From: Sordariomycetes sp. S80-01Y
Taxonomy: Eukaryota > Ascomycota > Sordariomycetes
Reading direction: 5' to 3'
Length of the DNA stretch: 64,000 nt
NCBI GenBank assembly: GCA_037042185.1
Contig: JAXQJY010000027.1
Span: 620,001-684,000, forward strand
Shown piece after piece: positions 53,881 to 63,627 of this stretch (positions within the stretch are counted from its first letter, which is position 1; each line of letters begins with the position of its first letter). A program made the translations under genes and the position numbers. The notes under the pieces were generated by a model. It did no database searches. It was not told the origin of the DNA and saw only the letters and a program-made list of their open reading frames with translations.

Positions 53881-54699
53881 ATGCTCCTGAACAAGCTCGC
53901 CCCCCTGGCCACGGCCATCTCCTTGGCCGCTGCCCAGGTCACTGAAGTTGTCGACGGCGTGACCTTCATCAAGAGCGGCCCCAAGGAGGACATCCCCAAA
54001 GAAACTGCCGAGCTCGGCTTCGCCCGCTACGCCCTTGACCTGCTCAAGACCCGCGTCGGGCCGGACGGCCTCATCGAGCTCCTCCAGCCCGACATCAAGG
54101 AGGCCGAGACATTTTGGCACGACGCTATCGACAAGAGCACCGGAGAGTGGGTGCCCACAGACGGTCGAGTGATCGGATTCTTCCCCGACTTGACGGCCGC
54201 TGCGTTTGCCGCATGGAGCCAGAGTCCCTTCGCTGACAGGAGCAACAATGCGGCCAACCCAGAGCACTACGTGAAGAGAACGGAGGAGATTTCCCCTGGA
54301 GTGCTGCAGAGCGAGATCCTCGAGGGTTGGGGAGGCGTCACGACGCACTTTTCGATCCTCAACTACGGTCCCCCCAATGCGACCCGTCACCCCATGCTCC
54401 GTGAACTCCCGGAGTTCCCTTTCCAGGCTTCTGGGGACAAGGCTCTCAGAGACGGCCAGGACACTGTCTTTGGCGTTTTGCACATCTCGGTGAGGGATGT
54501 CAAGGGTGCGGACTACGACCAGGACATGGACGGTGTTGAAATCTTCGCGACGGTGTGGTACGGCGACGGCGTGAGCGACGCGCACCTCGAGGACGAGAGG
54601 CAACACATTGTGATTGAAATTATCAACCAGTCAATCCAGGCGCAGAAGGACCTCGAGAGCGGCGAGTTTGTGCCTGAGTTGCCCGAGGGTAGAGTCTAG
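53881..54699 (+). CDS. Secreted protein of unknown function, 272 aa
   Basis: An intronless frame with a signal peptide (MLLNKLAPLATAISLAAA) and cleavage likely after AAAQ. The mature part is acidic and cysteine-free, with TFWHDAIDKSTGEWVPTDG, GGVTTHFSILNYGPPN and a C-terminal helix HIVIEIINQSIQAQKDLE. I do not recognise a domain. One N-glycosylation sequon (NAT) is in NYGPPNATR. The codon use resembles its neighbours. A 315-codon antisense frame is a shadow. It may be an extracellular or wall protein; no function is proposed. Confidence 0.75.
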   Translation: MLLNKLAPLATAISLAAAQVTEVVDGVTFIKSGPKEDIPKETAELGFARYALDLLKTRVGPDGLIELLQPDIKEAETFWHDAIDKSTGEWVPTDGRVIGFFPDLTAAAFAAWSQSPFADRSNNAANPEHYVKRTEEISPGVLQSEILEGWGGVTTHFSILNYGPPNATRHPMLRELPEFPFQASGDKALRDGQDTVFGVLHISVRDVKGADYDQDMDGVEIFATVWYGDGVSDAHLEDERQHIVIEIINQSIQAQKDLESGEFVPELPEGRV

Positions 54700-54991
54700 T
54701 CCTGCGACAGCAACCACGTTAGCAATAAACAATAAACGTTCAATCGTGAGCCGTTGACAAGCATTCTGTGCGAAAAAATTTGACTTCAACGAACTGGGAT
54801 TGTTGACTAAACCAGAACGTGATGCCACAGATGTCGTGCGCAGGTGGTGATGTTGTAAGGCCTGTGTGAGTGGCGGTTCGTTCTCTGACGCAGCCTCGGG
54901 TGCAGCCCCCCGGGCTGTCGCAAAAAGTCTCGGCCTTCCACCTCAACCGGAACCTCCAAACTCCAACTTCGATCCCGCCACAGCAGCCAAC

Positions 54992-55302
54992 ATGTCCCTC
55001 GCCGCCTACCGCAATCTGATGCGCGCAGCTCGCATCGCGTTCCAAGGTCCGCATACCTTTCGTCCCTCGCCTCCCTAATCCATCGGTACTGACGCGTGTC
55101 AGGCGATACGCCCGTCCTCACCGCAGCGCAGTCGCAAATCCGCAACGAGTTCCGCTCCAAGTCCTCCCTCCCCGAGTCCGACCGCGCCGCTGCCCTGGAA
55201 CACGCCCAAGACGTCGCGCGCGTACTTCGGGAAAATGTCGTGCAAGGCCGCCAGCAGCAAGGCTCGGAGCACCGCTACAGTCCGTTCCCGCGACCCCCCT
55301 AG
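54992..55302 (+). CDS. MZM1: Mitochondrial zinc maintenance protein 1 (LYR family), 84 aa
   Basis: Exons are 54992-55046 and 55103-55302, joined as RIAFQGDTPVLTAAQ. The N-terminus MSLAAYRNLMRAARIAFQGD is the LYR-like motif region, and RNEFRSKSSLPESDRAAALEHAQDVARVLRENVVQG fits the Mzm1 helix hairpin. Mzm1 is a matrix chaperone for insertion of the Rieske Fe-S protein into complex III. The intron has the weak donor GTCCGC, but the frame and family similarity require it. It is slightly shorter than typical (about 100-120 aa). Confidence 0.82.
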
Positions 55303-55611
55303 CTCGATGGCTGTCGAACATGGCCTCGGGATACGAATACGACAGATTGGCTGACATGACGTAGAGTTGAACATACACGAGCATACGCACCGTGGAGACA
55401 ATGAGAGCATTAAGACAGCCGGCAAGGGCGGTGCAACTGCGGGAGGATGCTGCCAGAGTCAGGGTTGAAGCCTTGGATGGTCGGCCGTGTGTAATATTGT
55501 AACACTATCTAATGACGATACCCATGCCCTGAAATCGAACGATGATGGATCCTGCTACCATGCCTGCCGTTTCCAAACGCCGACGCCGTCCGTGATCAAT
55601 TATTGCAATGC
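55303..55611. other. Short convergent intergenic region
   Basis: This 309-bp gap lies between the 3' ends of MZM1 and SLT11. Antisense frames over MZM1 extend into it but are shadows. Nothing else was seen. Confidence 0.5.
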
Positions 55612-56781
55612 TTAGTCTCCAGCCAAACTGGCGTATTGCGGCGTGTCCTCTGCGCCCGGAGGTGCCGCTACCGGTGGTGCTGATGCCGAGCTCTGCTGGC
55701 CAGCACCGCTTGGTCCACCTTCTATAGCCCGTTGTTGTGTGCCCCTCTTCTGCATTCTTGCGTCCTGAAGCATCTGTGCTCGCTCGTTCTTGTCCATGTT
55801 GCCCACCGCCTTGGGCTGCCCCCATCGTATCCTCAACGGACATCCGGCAATGACCGCTCTCCCCTGACACGCGAGCGCCGCCTTTTCCGCAGCCTCTCGC
55901 GTCTCGTAGTTGACAAACGCGCAATGCGACATGTGAGAGCACACCAAGCTCTTGATCTTGCCGTGTGCCTTGAAGAAGTCCCTGATCTTGTACTCGGGTA
56001 GGTCATCCTCGACACCCGTCACAAACAGAGACATGATATTCCTGTCGGCGGGAGGCTGCCAATCCTTTGGCGTCGGAGGAAGCTGAGCCGCCGATGGGAA
56101 GGTCTGCCTTGCCTTTCCTCCAGTCTTCGCACCCGCGGCCTGCGCAGCCCGTGAGTCTCGTGTTCGAATCGGCCCAACTCCACCCATTCCAGCCCCCACG
56201 ACGGCATCACCAGCTCCCGCCTTCTCAGCAGCGACCTCTGCCTCATCCACCGCTCTTCCTTTCTTGAAGTAGGGCTTACTCGCCGCCAGACGGCGCAGGA
56301 GCTCCCTAGCTTTATCGTCTGTCTTCTCGTACTCCTCCGTCCCCTGCCCATCCTCGATGAGCTTCTCGTTGTTTTGCGCAAAGTATTCGCGGTTGATCTC
56401 GGACTGAGGTCCAGGAGCAACCATCTTGAGCGCGGCGTCGCGGACAGCGATGGGGAGGCCGAAGGACAGGTCGAGCATGCATGACTGGCAGCAGTTTTTG
56501 AGGCGCGCACATGTTAGACAGATGTTCGTTCGTTGTTTTCGACCTTTGGCGCGTGTGGCGTTCCAGGAGAAGACGGTGAAGGGGCGTGTGCACTGGCTTG
56601 TCAGCATATCGCGGTATGAAAAGAGGGAGAATGGGAGGCTTACCAATTTGCACTCCTCGCCGTAGTCCTCCTTGAGCATCTTGACGTAGGGGTTCTCGGG
56701 CAGACAGTTTTCGCATACGGACGGAAAGTCGGTTGACTCCCAGCCTGAGCGATTCAGGTCCTGCTTGATTTGGGGCGGCAT
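55612..56781 (-). CDS. SLT11: Pre-mRNA-splicing factor SLT11/ECM2 (RBM22-like), 372 aa
   Basis: Exons are 56781-56644 and 56592-55612; the 51-nt intron is in frame, so an unspliced frame also stays open. Joining gives EECKLCTRPFTVFSW, which matches the family. The N-terminal zinc-finger region has CENCLPENPYVKM, CKLC and the CLTCARLKNCCQSC cluster. The RRM (about residues 235-310) has SLFVTGVEDDLPEYKIRDFF and HCAFVNYETREAAEKAA. The C-terminus is Gln/Ala/Pro-rich. Yeast Ecm2/Slt11 and human RBM22 sit in the NTC-related part of the spliceosome, touching U6 and the intron. It is divergent from ERG6. Confidence 0.92.
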   Translation of the reverse strand: MPPQIKQDLNRSGWESTDFPSVCENCLPENPYVKMLKEDYGEECKLVSLPFSLFSYRDMLTSQCTRPFTVFSWNATRAKGRKQRTNICLTCARLKNCCQSCMLDLSFGLPIAVRDAALKMVAPGPQSEINREYFAQNNEKLIEDGQGTEEYEKTDDKARELLRRLAASKPYFKKGRAVDEAEVAAEKAGAGDAVVGAGMGGVGPIRTRDSRAAQAAGAKTGGKARQTFPSAAQLPPTPKDWQPPADRNIMSLFVTGVEDDLPEYKIRDFFKAHGKIKSLVCSHMSHCAFVNYETREAAEKAALACQGRAVIAGCPLRIRWGQPKAVGNMDKNERAQMLQDARMQKRGTQQRAIEGGPSGAGQQSSASAPPVAAPPGAEDTPQYASLAGD

Positions 56782-57535
56782 GGCTTTGGCGGATGTATAT
56801 GTTTCTGGTGGTGATCAAGATGCGACTGCGGTGGTGGCGCGCCTGAAGAAAGCCGGGCTCTGACGTTTCTTGATTACCTCAGCAGCGGCCGACCAATTTC
56901 AAGTGACGGTCGAAGGTACTCCAGCCCAGCGTGTTGGCGACTCTTCCCCTAAGTTAATAAGAGTCTTGCGCATAAATTTAGGCCGAATGGTGAAGACGAG
57001 GCAATTAGTAGGAGCCATTCAAGTTGATACTCACCCTTTCATTCATACCTTCTATCTGCTGTCCAGTTTCTAGACAAAATTCCCATATCCCAGACCGCTC
57101 CCTGCCATTTGCCAAGCTCGATTGTTATCGATAAGACTTTCAGATAAAATTTCCCCAAGGTCCGCCCGCGCTGCAGGCATTGGGCTGGAGGGGCAACCTG
57201 CATTTCACATGCAGATGATTTAACCTGATTCGCGTTCGTATTCGTGTCGCCTCACACCGCCTGCTGCATGAGGCTGAGCAGCAAGGAACTAATACCCGAT
57301 ACAGATTAGCGCCACGGCTCGTGGCCAGAGATCGAACGAGTTCCCAGGGGTGAGGAAAAGGGTCGTGGAAATTGCAGATTGGCGATTGGCAAGACCGACC
57401 CGACACCACCACAATAAAAGTCGCCCGCTGTCCCAGCCATTGACCACACCATCAACTCTTTCTGCTCTCTCCGCCGACCCGTACCTTTCTTTTGCCCTTA
57501 CTTCCCTTCAACACCGGGATTTATTTGTAGTCAAA
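56782..57535. promoter_or_regulatory. Divergent promoter region between SLT11 and ERG6 (754 bp)
   Basis: Both genes start outward from this gap. The ERG6 side ends with a pyrimidine-rich leader (about 57450-57515) directly before the ATG at 57536, typical of highly expressed fungal genes. No sterol-response element was identified with confidence. Confidence 0.45.
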
Positions 57536-58757
57536 ATGGTCGCCTCTTCCACCATGTCCAACCTCGAGCGCGAGGACCACAAGCGCGACGCCGCCTTCAA
57601 CAAGGCCATGCACGGCAAGTCTGCGCAGGCGAGCGGTGGTTTCTCTGCCATGTTCGCCAAGGGTGGCGACGCCAAGAAGGCTGCTGTCGACGAGTACTTC
57701 AAGCACTGGGACAACAAGGACGCAAAGGAGGAGACCGAGGAGACCCGTGCGGTAAGTCGTCCCGTCACCGCTCCCCCCCCCCTGAAATGAGGGGATATCA
57801 TGACAAGCGACTAATGGACAACTCCAGGCCCGAACTGCTGAGTATGCCACCCTGACGAGGCACTACTACAACCTTGCGACCGATCTGTACGAGCACGGAT
57901 GGGGACAATCTTTCCACTTCTGCCGTTTCTCCCACGGCGAGCCCTTCTACCAGGCTATCGCCCGTCACGAGCACTACCTCGCCCACTCGATGGGCATCCA
58001 GGAGGGCATGAAGGTCCTGGATGTTGGCTGTGGTGTTGGTGGCCCTGCCCGTGAGATTGCCAAGTTCACTGGCGCTCACATCACCGGTCTCAACAACAAT
58101 GACTACCAGATCGACCGCGCCACTGCCTACGCTCAGAAGGAGGGTCTGGCCAAGCAGCTCGACTTTGTCAAGGGCGACTTCATGCAGATGTCTTTCGAGG
58201 ACAACAGCTTCGACGCCGTCTACGCCATTGAGGCCACAGTCCACGCCCCCACCCTCGAGGGCATCTACAGCGAGATCTTCCGTGTGTTGAAGCCCGGTGG
58301 CATCTTCGGTGTCTACGAGTGGCTCATGACCGAACACTACGACAACGACAACATCGCCCATCGCGAGATCCGTCTTGGAATCGAGCAGGGTGATGGTATC
58401 TCCAACATGTGCAAGGTTGAGGAGGCCCTCGCCGCCATGAAGGCCGCTGGCTTCGACCTCCTCCGCCACGAGGACATGGCCATCCGCGACGACCCCTTCC
58501 CCTGGTACTGGCCCCTGTCCGGTGACATGAAGTACGTCCAGTCCGTATACGACTTCCTCACCATTGCGCGCATGACCCACTGGGGCCGCTGGTGCGTCAA
58601 CAAGTTCACCGGCCTGCTCGAGACGGTCAAGCTGGCGCCGGCTGGAACACAGAAGACTGCCACTAGCCTGGCGCTGGCCGCCGACTGCTTGGTCGCTGGC
58701 GGCGAGCAGAACCTGTTCACCCCCATGTACCTTATGATTGGCCGCAAGCCTGAGTAG
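57536..58757 (+). CDS. ERG6: Sterol 24-C-methyltransferase ERG6, 381 aa
   Basis: Exons are 57536-57751 and 57828-58757, joined as EETRAARTAEYATL. The SAM-binding motif is LDVGCGVGGPA at about residues 136-146. The sterol-binding YEHGWGQSFHF is at 93-103, with NNNDYQIDRA and YAIEATVHAP further on. The C-terminal SMT domain contains PFPWYWPLSGD and MTHWGRWCVNKF. It methylates C-24 of zymosterol or lanosterol-type intermediates in ergosterol synthesis, in the ER or on lipid droplets. Intron 1 contains a run of ten C. The intron position within the N-terminal part is phase 0. Confidence 0.96.
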
Positions 58758-60184
58758 GCCAATGACGGCGCATTGCATACAAACGAGAGGGGAAAAAAGG
58801 TTAGAGTTAGAAGCGGATGAGACATGAGACATTTTGAGCTTGGAGCATTTACAATGTATCTAATATTAATGCACTAAGCAGCGACGCCTGCTATGACATT
58901 TCAACATCAATTCAGAATCATAAAGCCCTCCTGCTCTTGGCCCGTCTCGCTGCCTGTCAGTGCTCGCTCGCATCACACCTTAGCTAACCCCTCTCCATAA
59001 TCCCCCTTTCGTACCCGTACTTTCGATGAATTCGATGAAAACCCGTTGACAACCTACGATAGTTCGTCACATACCTATTCGCGCTACTACCTGACTGAGC
59101 TACCGCCCCCCTTTACATCCCAAGTCGTTTCCATCAGCCAATGGAAATCTTGCGGCTTGAAGGCCTCGCTCTTGGCGAAGTTGCACATTTCGGGGGTGTA
59201 CATGAGTCCTGAGACCGGGCAGCTGCAGCTAATACCCGTCTTCGCACTTCTCACTTCGATAGCTTTCGTGCACTGCATCACTGCCGTCTTGGCTGAGACA
59301 GGAGCAATCTGATGCTTGAACTTCAGCTGTCCTCCGACATATTGTACTAGTTGCTGGGTATCCCGGCTGATACTCATCCAGGGTTATTGTCAAGCATACT
59401 GAATCGTCCTTACTCTGCGATGATCTTCTTTTCCAGGCTTTTTTCATCTGGTCATTCCCAGGGCGTTCGCCGCTACGACAGTACCACAACGTGGATCATC
59501 CTCCACGAGCCCTTCTGACCTCGTAGCTAAGATCTGAATCGTAGACAAGGGTAGTCGCGGCAAACCTTGCGAGTAGTCGTGCCGTGGACGGGCTCTGACC
59601 CCAACAGAATCTATCCTAGGGTGGGCTATCGTCTTTGGTGCTCTATCAGATGTGGTCTAAAGTCGGTGTGCGAAACACACTACACAGAGGGTAGATCAGG
59701 AGAAATGTATAAAATTTCCAGAAAGGAATGCCGTGAGCATGGACATGTGATGAACTACCATGTTTCCGGGCGAAGTAGTAGCTTGAAGTGACTACTACTT
59801 AGGGGTCCTACTACTAGTGTTCGTCATTCTTGAATACATTTGAAGATGGAGTGCATGAAGAACCTCCGATCACCGGTTCAAATATATATTCAGCTACAGA
59901 CAAACGCGTTGTGGGGACAACGAGTCTAGTAGATGTACGGCCAAAGACCCGAAAAGGAAGAGGGAATTGCCGCCATTCCCCGCTAGGTGTCGGGGTAGTA
60001 TCCGGGAACACCGCCGATATCATGGCGCAACATCAAATAAGCTAATGCTGATACTTCTGTATCCCTCTCCAACATTGCATTCAAAACTGTGTAAGCAAGC
60101 CTTTCCTGAAATTATTGGTCTCACTGTGAGGTCCCTGTAAGACTGAGGACGGCCGGTATCTTACATCTTCAACACGACACAGCA
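58758..60184. other. Intergenic region between ERG6 and DUF1907 gene
   Basis: This 1.43-kb stretch contains one possible small minus-strand frame (59087-59377), given separately. The remainder holds only short frames. The last 150 bp should be the promoter of the DUF1907 gene. Confidence 0.45.
59087..59377 (-). CDS. Possible small hypothetical protein (96 aa)
   Basis: From ATG 59377 the frame reads MSISRDTQQLVQYVGGQL and ends KGGGSSVR. The residue mix is protein-like and includes four cysteines (two in CSCPVSG), but I recognise no domain. No intron or neighbour supports it, so it may be a chance frame. Confidence 0.22.
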   Translation of the reverse strand: MSISRDTQQLVQYVGGQLKFKHQIAPVSAKTAVMQCTKAIEVRSAKTGISCSCPVSGLMYTPEMCNFAKSEAFKPQDFHWLMETTWDVKGGGSSVR

Positions 60185-61135
60185 ATGCGCGCGGAGAAGT
60201 ACCCCCTTTCTCCTCCCAGCCTCGAAGAGCTGGCAGAAAGTCTCAAGGAGCCCATAGGAGCCAACTACAAGCACTCGACGGTCAACGTCGTACAGTGCCC
60301 TGATCTCCGCAGGCCGCCCTTCAGTCTTGCCGTCAAGGGCCTGAGCGGCAATGAGAAGATCGCAGATGTCGGCGGGCAGCCGAACTTGTTCCCCCGCCCC
60401 AGGCTCGAAAACACATGGACAATGACCGATATTGCAAAGGGGATGGAGATGGATGAGCGCGAGGGAGCTCTGCTGGGAGCTGGGGCTGGCCCGTTCCACA
60501 AGATCGGACTGAACTGTGAGCTCTCGCCCAATTTAAGCTGGAAAGATGGATTCGATAATCTTTTGAATAACTCGCATTTTATTCAGATTAGTCCAGAGAC
60601 AGGGGCAGTCAGTGTCGACAAGAGCCACAGTGCCGACTGCGGGCTGATGGTCAACCTCTTCGGCTCAGACAACCAAACCGGCCCTGTTTTGAAGATCACC
60701 GCGAAAGGCAGGAAGGGTTCTGAAGGGAGTTTCACAGAATGCGTGCGTAAAGCATTAGCTTCAACTTACGGTAACCAAACTATAAGTCTAGGAGGCGTCT
60801 TCGTCGTCATGTCGGGGAGGGCAAACTACCACGTCATGCCTGACTTCCCAGCCGAGAAGGATCTTCCCTTCAAGGACCGAACTGCCGTGGACGACTGGTT
60901 GACCTTTCACGAATTCGACGGGCCCGTCGTCTGCCTGACGGTGCTGCACTCGGCTGATCCGGGGCAGGAAATGGGGCTGAGGATGGAGCACACACACGGG
61001 TATTCTGCAGAAGGCAAGAACACGGGCGGCCATTACCACTACGATGTTGAAGGCGTCGAGGATGAGATCGAGTATCTTGCGTACTTTAACACGGCGAAGG
61101 CTGTGTATCGGGTTGACCGGCCGGTGACCACTTGA
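60185..61135 (+). CDS. DUF1907 protein (C11orf54-like putative ester hydrolase), 316 aa
   Basis: An intronless frame, MRAEKYPLSPPSLEEL. The family's zinc site is visible as MEHTHGYSAEGKNTGGHYHYD, with the HTH and HYH histidines, near residues 275-295. Other matching parts are DLRRPPFSLAVKGLSG, GQPNLFPRPRLENTW, and HFIQISPETGAVSVDKSHSADCGLMVNLFG. The human homolog C11orf54 has a zinc-bound fold with reported esterase activity. It is a soluble, cytosolic or nuclear protein. Start chosen at the first in-frame ATG with an ACAGCAATG context. Confidence 0.88.
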   Translation: MRAEKYPLSPPSLEELAESLKEPIGANYKHSTVNVVQCPDLRRPPFSLAVKGLSGNEKIADVGGQPNLFPRPRLENTWTMTDIAKGMEMDEREGALLGAGAGPFHKIGLNCELSPNLSWKDGFDNLLNNSHFIQISPETGAVSVDKSHSADCGLMVNLFGSDNQTGPVLKITAKGRKGSEGSFTECVRKALASTYGNQTISLGGVFVVMSGRANYHVMPDFPAEKDLPFKDRTAVDDWLTFHEFDGPVVCLTVLHSADPGQEMGLRMEHTHGYSAEGKNTGGHYHYDVEGVEDEIEYLAYFNTAKAVYRVDRPVTT

Positions 61136-61791
61136 GGGAGGCTTCATCAGTAGCATCAGTGGGAATGGTCAGATAGAACGAAAAGCCTATTCCGCATGGT
61201 ATACATCTCACCAATTCTCACCAATTGATTGACCAGGGGTCTGCAATCCACGCACGTCTGTGAAAACTCCCTCCAAATGGTGATGGTGTGGAAATCGGCG
61301 TGATGTTGGTGTGCTGGTGCATGAAGAGAGCACCGTCTAAGTCCGGCACCTCTTGGAACCCTTTATGTCTAAATCTTCAAACGAAACCAGAACGGTAAGC
61401 TCGTCACTACCATCGTGCCATGTTTGTGTACGAATTGTGCCTCCTCTCGGGGAATAAGTGCATAATTGTCCGTCCACCAAGATCGGGTCGAGATAAGGTG
61501 CTCCGTCACGGCGAGATAGGGGCAGCCCAAAATAGAGAGCTTCCTTTTTGTCCGCCAAGTCTGTTGTGTTGGACTCCGATCCGCCCCGACGCAGCCAATC
61601 AAGCAGCCGGGAAATTCCCTCAAAGCTCTCTGAGGTCCACGTCCCCAACAACTGCAGCAGCATTTCTGTGCCTCCAAATTTTCCGTCTCCTACCAGCTCA
61701 GCTGTCCAAGACAACCTCCTCCCTCTCTCCCCTCCCCGTCGCGACTCCTCTCAGCCCCCTCCCATCAATCCCTCGACCCTCGACCATCGCC
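61136..61791. other. Intergenic region and promoter of PDB1
   Basis: This 656-bp stretch ends in a strongly C/T-rich leader (61700-61790) directly before the PDB1 start, as usual for strongly expressed fungal genes. A minus-strand frame (61337-61714) has no domain. Confidence 0.45.
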
Positions 61792-62971
61792 ATGTTTTCC
61801 CTCCGTGCTGCCGCCCGCGCGGCCCCTTCGATGCGCGCCGCTGCCCGCGCCCTTCCCGCCGCGCGAATTGCCCGTCCTGCCGCCTTCGGTGCTTTCCAGA
61901 CCCGAACCTACGCCTCCGACGGCACCAAGGAGTACACGGTCCGTGACGCCCTCAACGAGGCGCTCGCCGAGGAGCTCGAGAGCAACCCCAAGGTCTTTGT
62001 CCTGGGTGAGGAGGTTGCCCAGTACAATGGCGCGTACAAGGTCACCAAGGGGCTGCTGGACCGATTCGGCGACAAGAGGGTCATCGACACGCCCATCACC
62101 GAGTCTGGCTTCACCGGTCTGGCCGTTGGTGCCGCTCTGGCCGGTCTGCACCCTGTCGTAAGTTTCTGCGAGCGAGGAGAGGAGGATGCGGAAAGCTAAT
62201 TGAATCCCGCAGTGCGAGTTCATGACCTTCAACTTCGCCATGCAAGCCATCGACCAGATCGTCAACTCTGCCGCCAAGACCCTCTACATGTCCGGTGGCA
62301 TCCAGCCCTGCAACATCACCTTCCGCGGCCCCAACGGTTTCGCTGCCGGTGTCGCCGCCCAGCACTCCCAGGACTACTCCGCCTGGTACGGCTGCATCCC
62401 CGGTCTCAAGGTCGTCTCCCCCTGGAGCGCCGAGGACGCAAAGGGTCTGCTCAAGGCCGCCATCCGCGATCCCAACCCCGTCTGCGTTCTCGAGAACGAG
62501 CTCATGTACGGCCAGTCCTTCCCCATGTCCGAGGCTGCCCAGAAGGACGACTTCGTCATTCCCTTCGGCAAGGCCAAGATTGAGCGCTCCGGCAAGGACT
62601 TGACCATCGTTTCGCTGTCCCGCTGCGTTGGCCAGTCCCTTGTCGCCGCTGAGGCGCTCAAGAAGAACTACGGTGTTGAGGCTGAGGTCATCAACCTGCG
62701 TTCCGTCAAGCCCCTCGACATCGAGACCATCGTCCAGTCCATCAAGAAGACCCACCGCCTCATGGTTGTCGAGTCTGGCTACCCCATGTTCGGTGTCTCG
62801 GCCGAGATTCTCGCCGTGTCCATGGAGTACGCCTTCGACTACCTCGATGCCCCCGGCCAGCGTGTCACCGGTGCCGAGGTGCCCACCCCCTACGCCCAGA
62901 AGCTCGAGGAGATGTCCTTCCCCACCGAGGCCCTGATCGAGCAGCACGCCGCCAAGATGCTGCGTCTGTAG
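61792..62971 (+). CDS. PDB1: Pyruvate dehydrogenase E1 component subunit beta, 374 aa
   Basis: Exons are 61792-62157 and 62213-62971, joined as [17 protein letters not shown]. The N-terminal Arg/Ala-rich stretch ([21 protein letters not shown] to RTYAS) is a mitochondrial targeting sequence with cleavage near residues 36-41. The transketolase-like pyrimidine-binding domain has [20 protein letters not shown], with the thiamine-activating Glu, followed by [17 protein letters not shown]. The C-terminal domain has [12 protein letters not shown] and [14 protein letters not shown]. It forms the heterotetrameric E1 of the mitochondrial pyruvate dehydrogenase complex. Complete and typical in length. 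Confidence 0.96.
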
Positions 62972-63627
62972 GAGGGTACGCAACACGAGAAAATATCAGA
63001 TATCTGCAGCGGCAATTGATTGCGTTTAGCAAGGGGCACGCTGCTCGACCACGGCGTTCTGGAGTACAACGGCATTTAGCCAGCCGAAGAGGCATCTTGT
63101 TTTGAGGAGCGCTTTAGAGATCCTAGTAGCATTGGGAGGCAGAAAGATGGGTGGACCTGTAATTGTATCGTCTTCTTTGTATACACTTACTGGATTATGC
63201 GAAGATGCATCACAAAGAACTCAGAAAGCGGTGCTATGTAACTGTAGTGTTGTCAATGGCGCCCAGATACCTTAATTATATGCAGATCTGCCTCAAGTGA
63301 ACCTGCACCGGGCGAGATGAAATGTTGGTCTGACGAAATGTCCCAGAGCCTTGGCTGAGACTACTACTCACAGTACTTACTGATACTTAGTAATCAATTC
63401 ATGTTCCTCGAGCAGTTTTCTTTTACTCGGAATCCCCTGAGTTCAAGTTGAGCCGCCCTAAATAGTACCTTGTATGTGTGCTTCGCAGATTCTCGATCTG
63501 CACGTCACCGACAGCCCCATGGTGGGGCTACATCGAACTCACTCTTCGCATCATCCTGACCTCTAACCTCAGCTCACGTCCTCCATCACATCTCACCCGC
63601 GTCTCCCTCTCGCCAAAGCCCAGCGAG
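62972..63627. other. Intergenic region between PDB1 and SKI2
   Basis: This 656-bp gap has the PDB1 3' flank and the promoter of the next gene, with a C/T-rich leader at 63540-63620. Nothing else was seen. Confidence 0.5.

Noticed and set aside
53659-54606. 315-codon minus-strand frame
   Set aside because: Antisense shadow of the secreted-protein gene at 53881-54699, with no recognisable domain.
57769-57782. Poly-C run as a possible sequencing break in ERG6
   Set aside because: It lies inside the intron, so it does not affect the reading frame.
57798-58832. 344-codon minus-strand frame
   Set aside because: Antisense shadow of ERG6; it is Val/Gly/Glu-rich in the way expected from reversed codons.
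62111-62986. 291-codon minus-strand frame
   Set aside because: Antisense shadow of PDB1 exon 2, with low-complexity composition.
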